This document shows positions 52,640 through 63,713 of a DNA stretch of 64,000 nt, piece by piece. The stretch lies in NCBI RefSeq assembly GCF_013373865.1, contig NC_050472.1, forward strand, positions 26,271,138 to 26,335,137. Direction: 5' to 3'. Under the pieces are notes generated by a model. That model saw only the letters and a program-made list of their open reading frames with translations. It did no database searches and was not told where the DNA came from. This stretch comes from Monomorium pharaonis. Lineage: Eukaryota; Arthropoda; Insecta; Hymenoptera; Formicidae. Position numbers and translations under genes: made by a program. Numbering within the stretch: the first letter of the stretch is position 1; each line of letters opens with the position of its first letter.

Positions 52640-53730
52640 GTTTTCCTCGAGCAGAGTCTATCGCCAGACTGCGCCACGAATGAAACGCGTTCGTTTTCTT
52701 CTCGTAGTCTACGCGCGCTCGCGGCAGACTTATCGCGCGCGAACTCCCATGCGGCAGCACAGTTCGGAGGATATCACGAGGAGGAGGAGATCTCTCCGCG
52801 TCGCTTCTTTCACGGAACTCGGTGCGCGTCCATTGGATTGCGCGTCGCTCCCACCTCGGCCGCGCGTTTTCTCGATCGACGTTGGCGAACGCGCGACACC
52901 ACGGCCGACAGTCGCGCGTAGTCGGCCGCGTCGCTCGGTGACGTCGTTTCTAACCGATGAATTGAGTCGAGTCGAGTCGAGTTAAAAGTCGAGTTGAGTC
53001 AAGTTTCGCCAGTAGTCTGAATTCGCACGTGGTTTCCGGACTACCGACCTGTCGCGAGAGAGTCCCCGGTCCGCGCGTAAGCGTAGTTGCAAAGTTCCGA
53101 CGTCGGCACAAAGTTGTACGATTCTTTCATGGCTCGGAGAGAAGGCGTTAAATTTCGGCCTGGCGCCCCATAGTCCTCGCGTTAGCGGCCGAAGTTTATT
53201 TTACCCCCGCGCGAGGCGAGCGCGCGGCACTTTTCGACGTGTCGGAGAAGCGGGACGGGGTAGCGAACAGGGAGAAAGAGCGGAAGAAGAAGCGAGAGAG
53301 GCAGAGAGTGGAAGAGAACCGTCGTCGTGCATCGCGCGCGAAAGTTTTCGGCGCGGTGCAAGCGGATAAGGCAGCAGTAGTGCCGTGGAATATTTTAACA
53401 TATATCACGGCTGGAGAGAAAGAGACGAGAAATTGGGACGAGGGATTGTTGCAACGCGCACAGCGATTGCTGTCTTTCTTCCTCTCTTGTACCTCGCTAC
53501 TTGGTCGGCTACTCCTCTTTTCCGCTTTTCGTCTTCCTCTCGTTCGCGCGGCAACTCCTCCGCTCGTCGTCGCCGGATCAACGTGCCCTCCTTTGTAGTG
53601 GTGGTGACGGTGGTTGGTGATGGTGGTGATATGCCGTCCTGTATGACGACGTGACCCGTACCTACGTGTACGAGGACGCGGAGGAGTCGGTGTATCGTCG
53701 AATCAGCGCGCACACGTTCCCGCCGCCAGC
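52640..53730 (+). promoter_or_regulatory. Candidate internal promoter / 5' UTR for first exon B
   Basis: This kilobase is distinctly CpG and GC rich, set between AT-rich flanks (52.0-52.3 kb and 54.2-54.9 kb), and ends at the strong Kozak ATG of exon B. It contains a short GAGTC-type tandem repeat (52963-52985). No TATA box or clean initiator is seen. The call rests on composition and on position before exon B. Confidence 0.4.
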
Positions 53731-53769
53731 ATGTTTGTCTGCCACACCGACTACGGCGGCTATAAAATG
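53731..53769 (+). CDS. da: da alternative first coding exon B (13 codons)
   Basis: An ATG in a very good Kozak context (gccgccagcATG) opens the peptide MFVCHTDYGGYKM. It is followed directly by the donor ATG|GTAAAT in phase 0, so it can splice straight to the exon at 55740. Vertebrate TCF4 and TCF12 also use internal promoters with short coding first exons that make isoforms lacking the first activation domain; the same arrangement is inferred here. The preceding kilobase (about 52.6-53.7 kb) is CpG rich, with low-complexity ORFs in several frames, as expected of a promoter and 5' UTR. It is too short for ordinary ORF finding, and no transcript support can be seen from sequence alone. Confidence 0.6.
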
Positions 53770-55739
53770 GTAAATTTACCAAAAACGCGGACTACGCGGG
53801 AACTCCCTCGATTCTATCCGTAACCTCATCGGCATCAATCGCGATCGATAGGGATCCCCGTTCCTGTCGTGTGCACTCTGTGCATCCTCGTCCCATCCAT
53901 TGTCTTCTTTCCACATCGAAATCTTATGTATCTGTCTCGACTCGAGGAAAGAGGGACGGAAGGAAAACGAGTATCATAAATCTATAACTTGAAACTGAGG
54001 ACACGAATGTTCTCCGTATGTAGCTCGCGATCGCATAATCTGTCTTTGGAACCCGACTTCTCTCATAGAGAACTTTTCTCGATGCATGTAGTCTCGCGGA
54101 GAGGCGTTTCGACGTCCATAATGGATGAGTAATCCAGCTATATCGAGTAACGCTATTCGTCGGATTAAGCTTTATTCCCCATTTAAATGATTGAAATGCG
54201 ACATCGGATTAGACTTCATTAGATAATCAAAGATTTTTTTATTACTCGCGAAACTGCTTCCGCACGGTGTTTTATGTTACGTTTGACATACAGCTCCATA
54301 TCGAGCTTCCAACTCCAATAAACTCTCCACAATTAACTCATTAGCTTCCTGGAAGTTTCTACGCGCTTTTCTGTTATAAATTCTAATCAAAAAATTTTTA
54401 ATTGCAACTGATATTTAGAGATAAAAAGAGTTGCTCTCTCCGAAAATCTAGTCGACGATGAAATGAGACATCTAAAAATAACAAAAGATATAAAATAAAA
54501 AATAAGAGATCCTTTTCGTAAAGGGTAATACAAACTCTTTAATCTAAAAATCTTTATTAAAATAAAATAGTTCATATAAATGCAGAAAATTTTATAATTA
54601 TGTCTCTTTTTATTTCTACGAATTCATAATTTTACATGACTCAAATAATAATTATATCAAATTGTACCACGTCAAGATGATAGGCAAAATCATTTATTCG
54701 CCGAATATTTCTTAATAAAAGGCAGGTCTCTTACTTTTTTTACTTTTAATCTTTATATATATTTTTCAGATATCTTATCCCATCACCGATTAGATTTTTG
54801 GAAAGAGCAACTCGTTGTATCTCTAAATACCAAATGAGATTTAAAACTTTTGATTAGAATTCGAGTTACAAGAATTTAAAACAAAAAAAAGCGTATAGGG
54901 GCCTCCTGGGACTTAATGGGTCAATTTATCATCGCTTTACTTCTCTCCCGCGCGACCTTCGTCGCGTTCTAAAAATTGGAGCATTGTATATCTACCGAGC
55001 ACATTTCAGTCTCGCTGGTACGAAACGACGCTTTATACCGTCACTAGCACTTTCGACGCGTAAAGTTTTACTTCGACGTCTTCCTTTATGAAGAATAAAA
55101 AATCGTCGCATTGCCAGAGCGAACGTCGTTAAATCGATGCCTTCCGCTCATTCCTATGAAGACTGACGGCGTTAATTGGATCGCGGAGGACGACCTAATC
55201 TTAGATTTTTATTGATGTCCGCGTTGCGCAAGGATAACCCCGCGCGCCTGTGTGTATGTGTGCAGCCGTTTAATGACTCCATCATACCGATTTTCTCTCT
55301 CTAGAAGCGCGCACGTTCCTCTCTCGCGTCTACGCCGTTGAATTAATGACTGCTCTCGCTACGAGCCACGACGTCGGTCGGTGTCGTAATAGTCTCGACC
55401 GGGTCTATCGTAAGATCGATGGAGAGACACGCTACAACACAATGCACAAAGGTGTCGCAAGAAACGAGAGATGCAACATCGATGCCGGTGTCTGCCCAAC
55501 CGGTGGTTGGAGTCCGCGTGTCGTCGATTACAGCGCAATTTTACCGCATTACACCAGAAATGCCGAAACGTCGACTAGGTCGGTGAAAAGTTTCGCGGCT
55601 CGCTAAGCAGCGCGACAAGAAAATTATACGCGCGGCGTTTCCGTTTTGTTTCGATTCCGCAAATCACAGGATTCCCCGTTCTCTTAGTAGCTTAATAGTG
55701 AATTCTTAATAATGAAGATTTGCTTTTTTTCTGTTGCAG

Positions 55740-55821
55740 TATGGCTCGGATGAATTCGGGCAGGACTCGCCGAGATACACGTCGCCGAAGGGTGCCCTTT
55801 ACACGGATTCCTATTACATCG
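55740..55821 (+). CDS. da: da exon 2 (conserved DSPRYTSPK..YYIDG block)
   Basis: The acceptor is ttttttctgttgcag and the donor ATCG|GTAAGC. The 82-nt exon enters in phase 0 and leaves after one base of a codon. It encodes YGSDEFGQDSPRYTSPK followed by GALYTDSYYI, and the split Asp codon is completed by the next exon. The block matches the E-protein segment (R/D)SP.Y.SPK...FF/YYMQ/IDG. It is the shared exon to which both alternative first exons can splice. Confidence 0.9.
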
Positions 55822-57508
55822 GTAAGCGAGAGCAAAGTTACAGTAATAAAAATAAGAAAAATTGAGATACACAACATATACCATGATTTTAATATCTCCG
55901 ATAATAAAAAAGGTGGAATTTTTTTGAGTGAATCATTGCATTCTTTAGATTCATTCTCAGATAACCGGGCAGCCGAGCAACGAAAATAGAGCGCGTAGTA
56001 ACAGACTGGTTTTATATCGAATACTAATTTCACGAAAGTAGTTATGAAATAGATTGCCGACTTATATCTGTTAATAATCGATATCAGCGGACGTGGATGT
56101 AATTAAACTAGATAGTGCAAACCTGCGGAGATGGTTCGATAGATCGATCGTTATCCGCGAATCAGCAGCCACCGGCATAGGCGCGTACGTTCGTATATAT
56201 CATTTGGAAATCGCATAACGATCCGAATGGACGATAAAAGGGATTTTACGAGCGCACTAATATTCAACTGTTTAACGTTCGCTCGTAAAATTTGCCGCTC
56301 TGCCTGTCGCGCGTAAAAACAATAACAATCTCGCTATTTGTTCAAGCGTGCGGCGCGGCGGGGGCGTCGAAGTTCGTCGCTGGATTTCGCGGATATATCC
56401 GGCGCGCCGTCCTAAAAAAAAAATTCCACGGGGAAACTTCGTCGACGAGATATTGCCAATAAAAGCAATTCCCCGCCGGCGGAGCTCGCTTCGGCACCGG
56501 CCACTGCTGCGAATCCGCACCACTTTGTTGTCGCAGCGAACATTTATCGAAGCGCCGGCGTCTTAGTGTCGCTATTTTAATCATTTTCCGTCGCTCGCCG
56601 AGAGAAGCGACTCTTCTTTGACTCGCGCTGCTTTGCACGATGCCTCTCCATTCAATATAATCGATTCGTTGCTCTAAAATTGATTTGCGCGCATGATCGT
56701 TCGTCATCGCGGTGGAATAATTGGTGTGTCGCGCGCGAATTGCTCCATCAGCCGGGACTGCCGCTTATTTTTGCAGAGCTGTAATTGTGGTTTACGGTTT
56801 ATTTCGTAGATATATTATAACGGATCTTCGAAAAATTATCGTCATCTCGCGAGGCAGGTGCGACGTACACCGCCGTCACGCTCCGTGCTTCGCGGATGCT
56901 GAGGCTCTCGCGCAGTGGGAAATCTTAGGAAGTTTTATACCAAACCTACGACATTTCAAAAATAAATACAACATTTATTTGATTAAATTTGATTTTATTA
57001 AATCGAACATACCAGAATACACAGCTCAGATAGCCGTAAAAAGGCCATATTGATGATGACGAATGATTCTTCGCGGAAGAACTCGGCGTGCTTAAATATG
57101 CAAATATTTCAGACGAACTGCACGATGATAGATCTATGAAATCGGCCAAGTTTTCACCGCAGGGCTCGTTATTATGGATCAGATGAGAAAAGTAGCAGTT
57201 TAAGTGCGCTTTCGAAATACGTGTCGGCGCTCGTGGCACCCGGTAGCTGACCGGAATGGCTTATAAATGGCAGGCCACGACGAGGGGAGGGCGAAAAAGT
57301 TTTATCAGACATCGAACACCGGTAGTTGGTAGGAACGCCCGAGTAGTTTGGCTTAGTTTCCGTTTTCTCGTCGAGGAGCGCCCGGCACGGGAATTATATC
57401 AAGCAAAAGTATCAAGAAATACGTTCCCGAAGCTTATTGCTGTTGTTTTCAACTAAAATAATGGCCCGCGCCGAGTACCGCGCATCTATTGGCCGAGTCT
57501 TATACCGG

Positions 57509-57511
<3 letters not shown>

Positions 57512-57551
<40 letters not shown>

Positions 57552-57560
57552 CGTGTGCAC
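57512..57560. repeat. (GT)n / (GCGT) microsatellite
   Basis: GT tract passing into GCGTGCGTGTGC, in da intron 2; alternating purine-pyrimidine throughout. Confidence 0.96.
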
Positions 57561-58600
57561 GCGCGACTCCGCCGCAAACGACGCCGCGACGCCCCGGGAC
57601 CGAGAGTGAGACGTTAGAAAGCGCGAAATTTCGACTTGGCGAAAGTCCAGGGAAGTTGTATCATACCGCGGACTCGTTCTCGAAATAATTACTGCGGAAG
57701 GAATGACATCGCCGCTTGATTAGGAAGTTTGGCGCGCGATGCGCGCCAACGCGCTTGAAGCGGAACAACGTCGCCGTTGTGTTAATCGACCGAAATTGTA
57801 CAAACATTATGAGGCGGAGCGTGTAAGGCGTCCCTGACGAGTTGGGAAATTCGATTAAGCGCCGCGCGAGGATGCGTTTTAACTCGATTTGGACGCTCAT
57901 TATCCGGGCACGTGCGCGACATTCTCTGCTCGCTGTGAACGCCACGTGCTCTATTATTTATTATTTTCCGCTTCAATGACGTAGAAAGTACCCGAGTAGT
58001 CGGCAAGATTCAATATTCTACATTGCGATGCTTCAAGGAAACATTTTTACGGATATACAAATAATGCGTGTCGAAAGAAAGATTTTTACAAAGTAAAAAA
58101 CTTTGTTTCGAATTTAATACATGTTTAAAATTTTTCTGGTAATTTAACACAAGATGAATAGGAGGTAACACAAATATTATGTAAAAGAAATAACACAAAG
58201 AAAATAGAACACTAACACAATTTTGAAATAAATTGCGGAGAAAACATTCAAATTAATATATAATTTACATTTCAGAATTACATTATTTCTGTGTTGCTTC
58301 TGCTTCTCTTAAGTTATCTATAAATTATTTTAAATGAAATGTCAAATGCCAATTTAACACACAAAATATTCCAAATCACGTTATGCTACAGATTAATACT
58401 AGAGTATATTAAAAATTTAACATAAAAAAAAAGGTTTTGACAAGGACCGGTTTTAACAGAAACGCAAAATGTTTTTTACTGTGCAACAATGCATCGCAAA
58501 ATTTTTATGTATATTTCGTAATTGTGTCTGTATTATCGAGCTATTCTCAAATGTATCTTTTTTGAATGTGGATGCTCTGAATCGATTATTTAGATATTTG

Positions 58601-58624
58601 AATAATAATAATAATAATAATAAT
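58601..58624. repeat. (AAT)n trinucleotide repeat
   Basis: Eight units, 46 bp before the acceptor of da exon 3. Confidence 0.96.
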
Positions 58625-58670
58625 CGGATGACACATGATTGATCGAAATCGCGTCTCTCTTTTGTTGCAG

Positions 58671-58804
58671 ATGGTAATACTGGAACCGGTCCCGGTGACC
58701 CATGGACGGGTAGCGGCGGTGGTGTCCAACCCCCATACAGTGGATACGCACCCTCTCACCTGGCGCAGCCAGCCTATCCCATGCACCTACCCCACGACCC
58801 TATG
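58671..58804 (+). CDS. da: da exon 3 (DGNTGTGPGDPW region)
   Basis: The acceptor is tctcttttgttgcag and the donor CCTATG|GTAAGT, a near-perfect consensus. The first two bases complete the Asp codon left by exon 2. The product reads DGNTGTGPGDPWTGSGGG, then a P/Y/H-rich stretch ending HLPHDPM. The DPW motif after the Tyr/Phe-rich IDG block is typical of E-proteins. The rest is low-complexity linker of the activation region. It leaves in phase 0. Confidence 0.9.
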
Positions 58805-61277
58805 GTAAGTGATTTTACTACCTCTCTCTCTTTCTCTTTCTCTTCCTTCCTTCCTTTCTGTCGTTTTCTATCCTGACTATCCCCATACCGCGGCCGAATC
58901 CGAAGAAACGATCAATCACCCGTGACTCGGGTGCCGTTTCCTACGGAGCCGCCGTCGCGAAAACGACGTCTCTGGAACTTGGTAATAGACACGGGGGATA
59001 TTCCTTCGCCCGTATTCTCCGTCGTCGAACACGTGAGTTCGACGAGGAAGTCGACAGATTAAAACCTAAGCGTGTGCGACCTAATCTCGGTGCTACGGAA
59101 GATCGATGTGCCTCCCGAGCAACGTTTGGTTGGTGGTGCCTCTCTCCGTCCCAAATGTCACAACGAGGTCCGACGAAACCTCGATTGTGTAATCGACAAT
59201 ATCAAAAAATTGAATTCGACGACGAAAAATCGATTTTTCGAACCGGGGGCGCACTCGAGCGCGATAATTTCACCGCGAGCTCCCGCGTATCGCGATCAGC
59301 CGAGCACGCTAAATTCACGCTCGGCCGAGGAATTCTACCAAATCGCAGACTTTTATCCACGTCACTGTACGTCGAAGCGGACGGACGGCTGTTCGAAATG
59401 CACTCTTCTCGGACGAGAGATTCCGAGAGATGCGGGGCATTCTCGACGTTCTCGACAAATACGCAAACTTTTCGGGGATTTATTGCATTGTTGATGGCTT
59501 TTCGAGCAACGCGTAATAAATTCCGATCGCGCTAAATCTTGCTCTCTTTCTCTCTCGGCGAGTCTCGTCGCAAATTCGCGCGGGGTCGTCTCGAGGACGA
59601 GCCGCGTGTCGCTCCTCGGCCGACCATTACTCTCCGAGCAATCGGCGTCGACTCTAATCCTCTTCGTCAACCGCGATCCGACGAGCCAGCTGGTGGCCTC
59701 TTCTAGCTGTCTTATTTCGGACCACCCGGTCGATGATTGTCCCGTGCGCGCGAGGAAAGTTAGAGAGAGAAAGAGAGAGACGCGTTCTCTCTTCATCGTT
59801 TCGCTATGGTTGAGAGACACTGTTGACAGTGCTCTGGAGTCAACGTCAAATGACTCACTGGCGTCTATATATAGCGTCCCAACCCTCCCGCTACTCCATG
59901 TTTCTAGTCAAGTGCAGCCTTCGTTTGATTTACGCCGTTCATGGTTACCACGAAATCCTCCTCTTCGTGGCACCTCGCATCCGTCTCTCAGCAGAGCCTC
60001 TCTCTCTCTCTTTCTCTTTCTCTCTCTTTGAAACGATCGAGAAGGCTTCTGGTGCAGGCGTATGACGTCGCGATCGCGATACCTTCGATCGAAAATCACC
60101 GATAACAAATGTGACGAGAATCGTTACGTTATTTTTATTTTTTGTTAAAACATTAGCTCTTTACATATATACATACAATAGATCGCTATAAACTTCCGGT
60201 ACTCTCGGATCATAAAGTCCGACTTTTAACGACTGTAAGACAAACCGTTTTATTGTCGTTCGCGTAGCTACAGCGAGGCCTTTTGGCCTACGTGATATGA
60301 CAAGAAACGTCGTAAAGACGTTGTACGATTTAGGGCGAACGCAGCTCCAAGTAAAGATGGAGTCAGGCGTCTCGAGAAGTAAGATTTCTTTCGGTTTCAC
60401 CAAAGATTAAACATTTACGAGCTTCCAGTTTAATGACCCAGCTTCCAGGAACGCCGTCCGCGCGGCGCCCACCGAAAGCGAGATTCCTGGATGTCTCTAG
60501 GTTTTTCTAGTCGACGCACCGAAATTCCTCGGTCCCGCCGCGATATTCCACGTCCAGAAGCTGCTCATCTTCGTAACGGTGTCGATTAAAGACGACGTTT
60601 TACGCGCGGCACGTACGTCTCCGTAGGCGTTCGTCCCGGCCACTCTAATTTGTTGATAAATACGCTACGCTCCATAGAGAGCGTCGACGGTGGCTTAAAA
60701 TTAGACTTTTACGAGCGGCTTCAGTAGGTGCGAGAGAGTGCTCTATCCCACGCTCAGTGTATCCGATATCAAAGCCGGCCGAGGCGATCCATTACAACCA
60801 GAAAGACACACGCTTCAGAGGCAATCGTGTACAAATCTTTATGCGACTCCTGGAAATCACTCGGGACTTTTGCAACGGAGGCCTTTATCGTTTGTAACTA
60901 CACGCAGGACGAATCAATGTTTCACGCATGCACGCACGCAAGCACGCACGTTCGCTCCTAGAGAAGACATCCCTTTCGAATCCTCACGAAATCCATGAAG
61001 ATAACGACTGAGACGCATTGATTACGGGATCAGAGGAAGTGTGTCGCGATGACGGCTGACGTGATCCTCCCGTTTCACAAATCGAGTAACATTCCTACGA
61101 ACCTATAGAATTCCTTGTACGACAGAGAACCTACAGAGGAGAGAGATTCCAACATACTGGACGCAAGTTCGATAATTAACGTTGAAGACGTGATCGCGTA
61201 TTCCCACGACTTCCCCGCCCCGAGAGACGTTTACCACAAGAACCGAGCGTCGAACCATTTGCGCTTGGCGGTTTCAG
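58805..61277 (+). other. da: da intron 3
   Basis: GT-AG intron, CpG rich, with two long overlapping open frames at 59072-59535 that look like composition effects rather than genes. Nothing else recognised. Confidence 0.8.
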
Positions 61278-61550
61278 GCATACTCGGCGATGTCACCGAA
61301 CGGTGAATCTGCAGCGCCGATCCTGGGCTCGGCGGTGACCAATGCGGCTTCCCTGCCGCCAATGTCGACATTCCGGGGTAGTGCCGCGGTCGCGGCGAAC
61401 AGCGGCACAGGAGCGCCGTCGCCGGCATCGTTGCAATATAGCCATAGTCCTGGTGCACCGACGACCGCGCCTTCCGCGCCCAACACTGCGCCCACGACGA
61501 ACCAGCAATCCACCACGGACGACACCCTCGGCAAAACCCTTGCATCCGTC
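61278..61550 (+). CDS. da: da exon 4 (LPPMSTF..TLGKTLASV), with a second donor 12 nt downstream
   Basis: The acceptor is ggcggtttcag. The 91-codon exon encodes AYSAMSPNGESAAPILG, the conserved LPPMSTFRG motif, a long Ala/Pro/Thr/Ser linker and DDTLGKTLASV, which matches E-protein GDALGKALAS. Two in-frame donors are available. GTC|GTGAGC ends the exon at 61550 and gives LASV-IYPTDQ. CGA|GTATGT ends it at 61562 and inserts VSTR. The shorter form is nearer the family consensus LASIYS, so it is used for these coordinates. Both donors are phase 0. Confidence 0.9.
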
Positions 61551-61824
61551 GTGAGCACCCGAGTATGTGTTCGTCGTCAAGTCAAATTTTTTTTTTCACG
61601 TTCACAGAGCACAAATTATTTTAACAAAAAGAAATTATAAAATAATAGAGGTAGTTAGATGATAAATACTTGAATCTATATGTAATTTACGTAGCGTTTG
61701 TGAAGACGTTTTTGTGATCTAATGTAACACTTGCCGCGGTGTTGAGATACATCTCATCTCGCGAATGATTCGTACTACGTAATGTTGTGTCACGGCTGCG
61801 TTGTTATCACGACGTTTTTCACAG

Positions 61825-61983
61825 ATTTATCCCACGGACCAATCAGTATCCAGTTATAGCAGTAATCCATCTACACCCGTCAGTTCGCCACCACCTTTAA
61901 CCGGCTCGGCGCCAGGTTGGGCACCTGGAGCCGCGCCAGTCTCGCCGCATTTTACGGCGGACCCAAATCGTGGTATTCACATG
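61825..61983 (+). CDS. da: da exon 5 (YPTDQSVSSYSSNPSTPVSS block)
   Basis: The acceptor is cgtttttcacag and the donor ATG|GTATGT. The 159 nt are 53 codons, phase 0 at both ends. The sequence contains SSNPSTPVSSPPPLTG, one of the best conserved E-protein segments and close to the fly protein, then GSAPGWAPGAAPVSP and NRGIHM. It lies in the central activation and regulatory region, upstream of the loop-helix domain. Confidence 0.95.
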
Positions 61984-62784
61984 GTATGTATCGAGGTGCT
62001 ATTCTGTATTTGTATACGATTTACTAATTACGATTATCTCACGGCCCGGTCGCACAAGCCACAAGATCTTTTCAACGTTGTTCAATACAATTACATGTAC
62101 AAATACTTTGTTGACTCGATCATTGCTATACATGATATTCTATCGAGGTACAGTTGATCATCGAACATTGTTGAAAGGCTTCTTGTACGCGTGTATAATT
62201 TTGGCCGCTTCAGAGACACGCACGCGAGATAATTTTTCACTTTTATAAGCGCTGAAACACGACAGTCACATTTTCCCGACAATATTTCGCTATATACGTA
62301 TGGTACGCTGATGTGACATGTCGACGATACCATCAATTATCATTCGCTCAATTTGTATCTTTTTTTGAGGGAGGGGGATGGGGGGAGGATTGTTACGAGA
62401 AATGGAGGAACTCTGTACAAGCGGAAGTAAAAGAAAGGAGCCGTTTGCTCTTATTTGTGTTAAAGGTTTATTTATCGTACGAGAAATTATGATCGCTATT
62501 CGCACATAATCACGCAGCACTGAAATCGCACAGAGTGCATGATCGCGTTTGCACCGAGAAATCACCGTTTGTGTGCTTCCCTTGCAAGCGGCTATTTATC
62601 TACATCCTCCCTCCGTCCGCCCCCCTTTTTTTACGCAAAAAATTATTAAGTTTATCGTACTTCCCGTTTATTTGACGACACGTTTTTTTATTCATTTCGC
62701 CCTGTTTGTTGTGAACGTTGTGTTGACTTGGTTGTTTCTCTCTTTTTTTTTGGTTTTGTTGTTGCGTTGGTGTTGTGTGTGAAG
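61984..62784 (+). other. da: da intron 5
   Basis: GT-AG intron upstream of exon 6a. It ends in a T/G-rich tract rather than a clean pyrimidine tract, which fits a regulated, weak acceptor. No coding sequence recognised. Confidence 0.75.
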
Positions 62785-62844
62785 CCGGCGCCTGAACAGC
62801 AGAGGCTAGACGATGCCATCGGCTTCCTTCGCGACCACGCCGAG
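62785..62844 (+). CDS. da: da exon 6a (60-nt exon with a second LDDAI helix)
   Basis: The acceptor ends tgtgtgaag behind a T/G-rich tract with tctctttttttttgg, somewhat weak. The donor is GAG|GTGAGG. The 20 codons read PAPEQQRLDDAIGFLRDHAE, phase 0 at both ends. It is a divergent copy of the helix encoded by the next exon (RMEERLDDAINVLRNHAE): LDDAI, LR and HAE are identical. The coding match across exactly one open frame with flanking splice sites makes chance unlikely. It may be a cassette or an alternative to exon 6b. Each can be skipped or used together without breaking the frame. Confidence 0.75.
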
Positions 62845-63450
62845 GTGAGGACCGCCGAATTTCAGTTTTCTTTTTACCCTCCCCTTTCCTCTTTCTTTTT
62901 TTATTCGTTCCCTACTTTACCGTATTCTTTTATACGCATGTTCACGCCACGAGACAAATGCCAAAACATGTTTCCATCCATTGCACTTTTTGCTGATTAT
63001 GCTTTTGATTAATTTTGATTATATATTGTGATGAGGTCTTTATTGTGCACAATGTATAATCGTAGCTTGTACATATTTTTTTATTAACAAGAACACGTTT
63101 CGATGATCAGTCGGCATTAAACAGCATTAATTAGTCTAATTGATCGGACTTTTTTTTAAATATAATATTCTTGTAATATATTTTCTACTTTTCATCCGAG
63201 ATCTACTTCTTCGATTGGTGGAACTGTCTTTCTACGTGAAACATTTAGAAGCGCAATAAAAGCAGTTAATTTTGACTTTGATTCTTTCCTTTTGAAATGT
63301 TTTTGAAATAAACCATAAAAGGATCTAAGGAAAAATATTAATGGGATATGTTTTCCTGTAGCATCCCTTGAATAACATATAATGAGGCGACAGACAATTT
63401 TAAACTATCGTGCGTAATCGAGTCGCATTTTCGGTATTCTGTTGGTACAG
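62845..63450 (+). other. da: da intron 6, between the two helix exons
   Basis: A 606-nt GT-AG intron separates exon 6a from 6b. It is long enough for both exons to be spliced together, so any mutual exclusion would need a regulatory mechanism. AT rich with T tracts; no coding sequence seen. Confidence 0.75.
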
Positions 63451-63594
63451 GGTACACGGATGGAGGAGCGGTTAGACGATGCCATAAACGTACTGAGGAA
63501 TCACGCCGAGAGTCAAGTGGCCCTTCATCTTGGCCCGGTCGGTCCACACGGCGGGATATACTCGCATACCTCACCACCGCAGTTGGATCATTTG
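63451..63594 (+). CDS. da: da exon 6b (loop-helix activation region, RMEERLDDAINVLRNHAE)
   Basis: The acceptor is ctgttggtacag and the donor TTG|GTAAGG. The 144 nt are 48 codons in phase 0. The start GTRMEERLDDAINVLRNHAE is nearly identical to the E-protein loop-helix (AD2) helix, in flies and vertebrates alike. The rest, SQVALHLGPVGPHGG then YSHTSPPQLDHL, matches the Gly/His-rich loop that follows. It is the canonical version of this helix and is expected in most transcripts. Confidence 0.95.
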
Positions 63595-63642
63595 GTAAGG
63601 GGCTTCACCGAAGTCAAAAATATCGCGGAGCGATCGCAAACG

Positions 63643-63667
63643 CGAGAGAGAGAGAGAGAGAGAGAGG
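63643..63667. repeat. (GA)n microsatellite in the short intron 7
   Basis: GA tract occupying a fifth of the 119-nt intron between exons 6b and 7. Confidence 0.95.
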
Positions 63668-63713
63668 GCCCCTTTCTTTCACGGTACACTTGATATCACT
63701 GTCATTCTTTTAG

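Larger units (their letters stand above)
31437..55739 (+). other. da: da large intron 1 (24.3 kb)
   Basis: The donor is GGG|GTAAAT and the acceptor gttgcag. The intron holds the possible minus-strand ORF at 37.3 kb, the 12-kb inverted-repeat satellite element, alternative first exon B and several microsatellites. 31.5-37.2 kb, 51.1-52.6 kb and 53.8-55.7 kb otherwise show nothing I can name. 54.2-54.9 kb is AT rich. Confidence 0.8.
55822..58670 (+). other. da: da intron 2
   Basis: GT-AG intron between exons 2 and 3. It contains a GT microsatellite (57512-57560), an AT-rich stretch with recurring TAACACA words (58145-58220) and an AAT repeat just before the acceptor. No coding sequence recognised. 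Confidence 0.8.

Noticed and set aside
52600..53660. Several ORFs of 66-125 codons on both strands
   Set aside because: They overlap one another in a GC-rich, promoter-like kilobase and are Arg/Ser-rich low complexity. The real coding piece appears to be the 13-codon exon at 53731.
59072..59535. Two overlapping + strand ORFs of 140 and 153 codons in da intron 3
   Set aside because: Different frames open over the same CpG-rich stretch, no recognisable domain, and located inside a well-supported intron.
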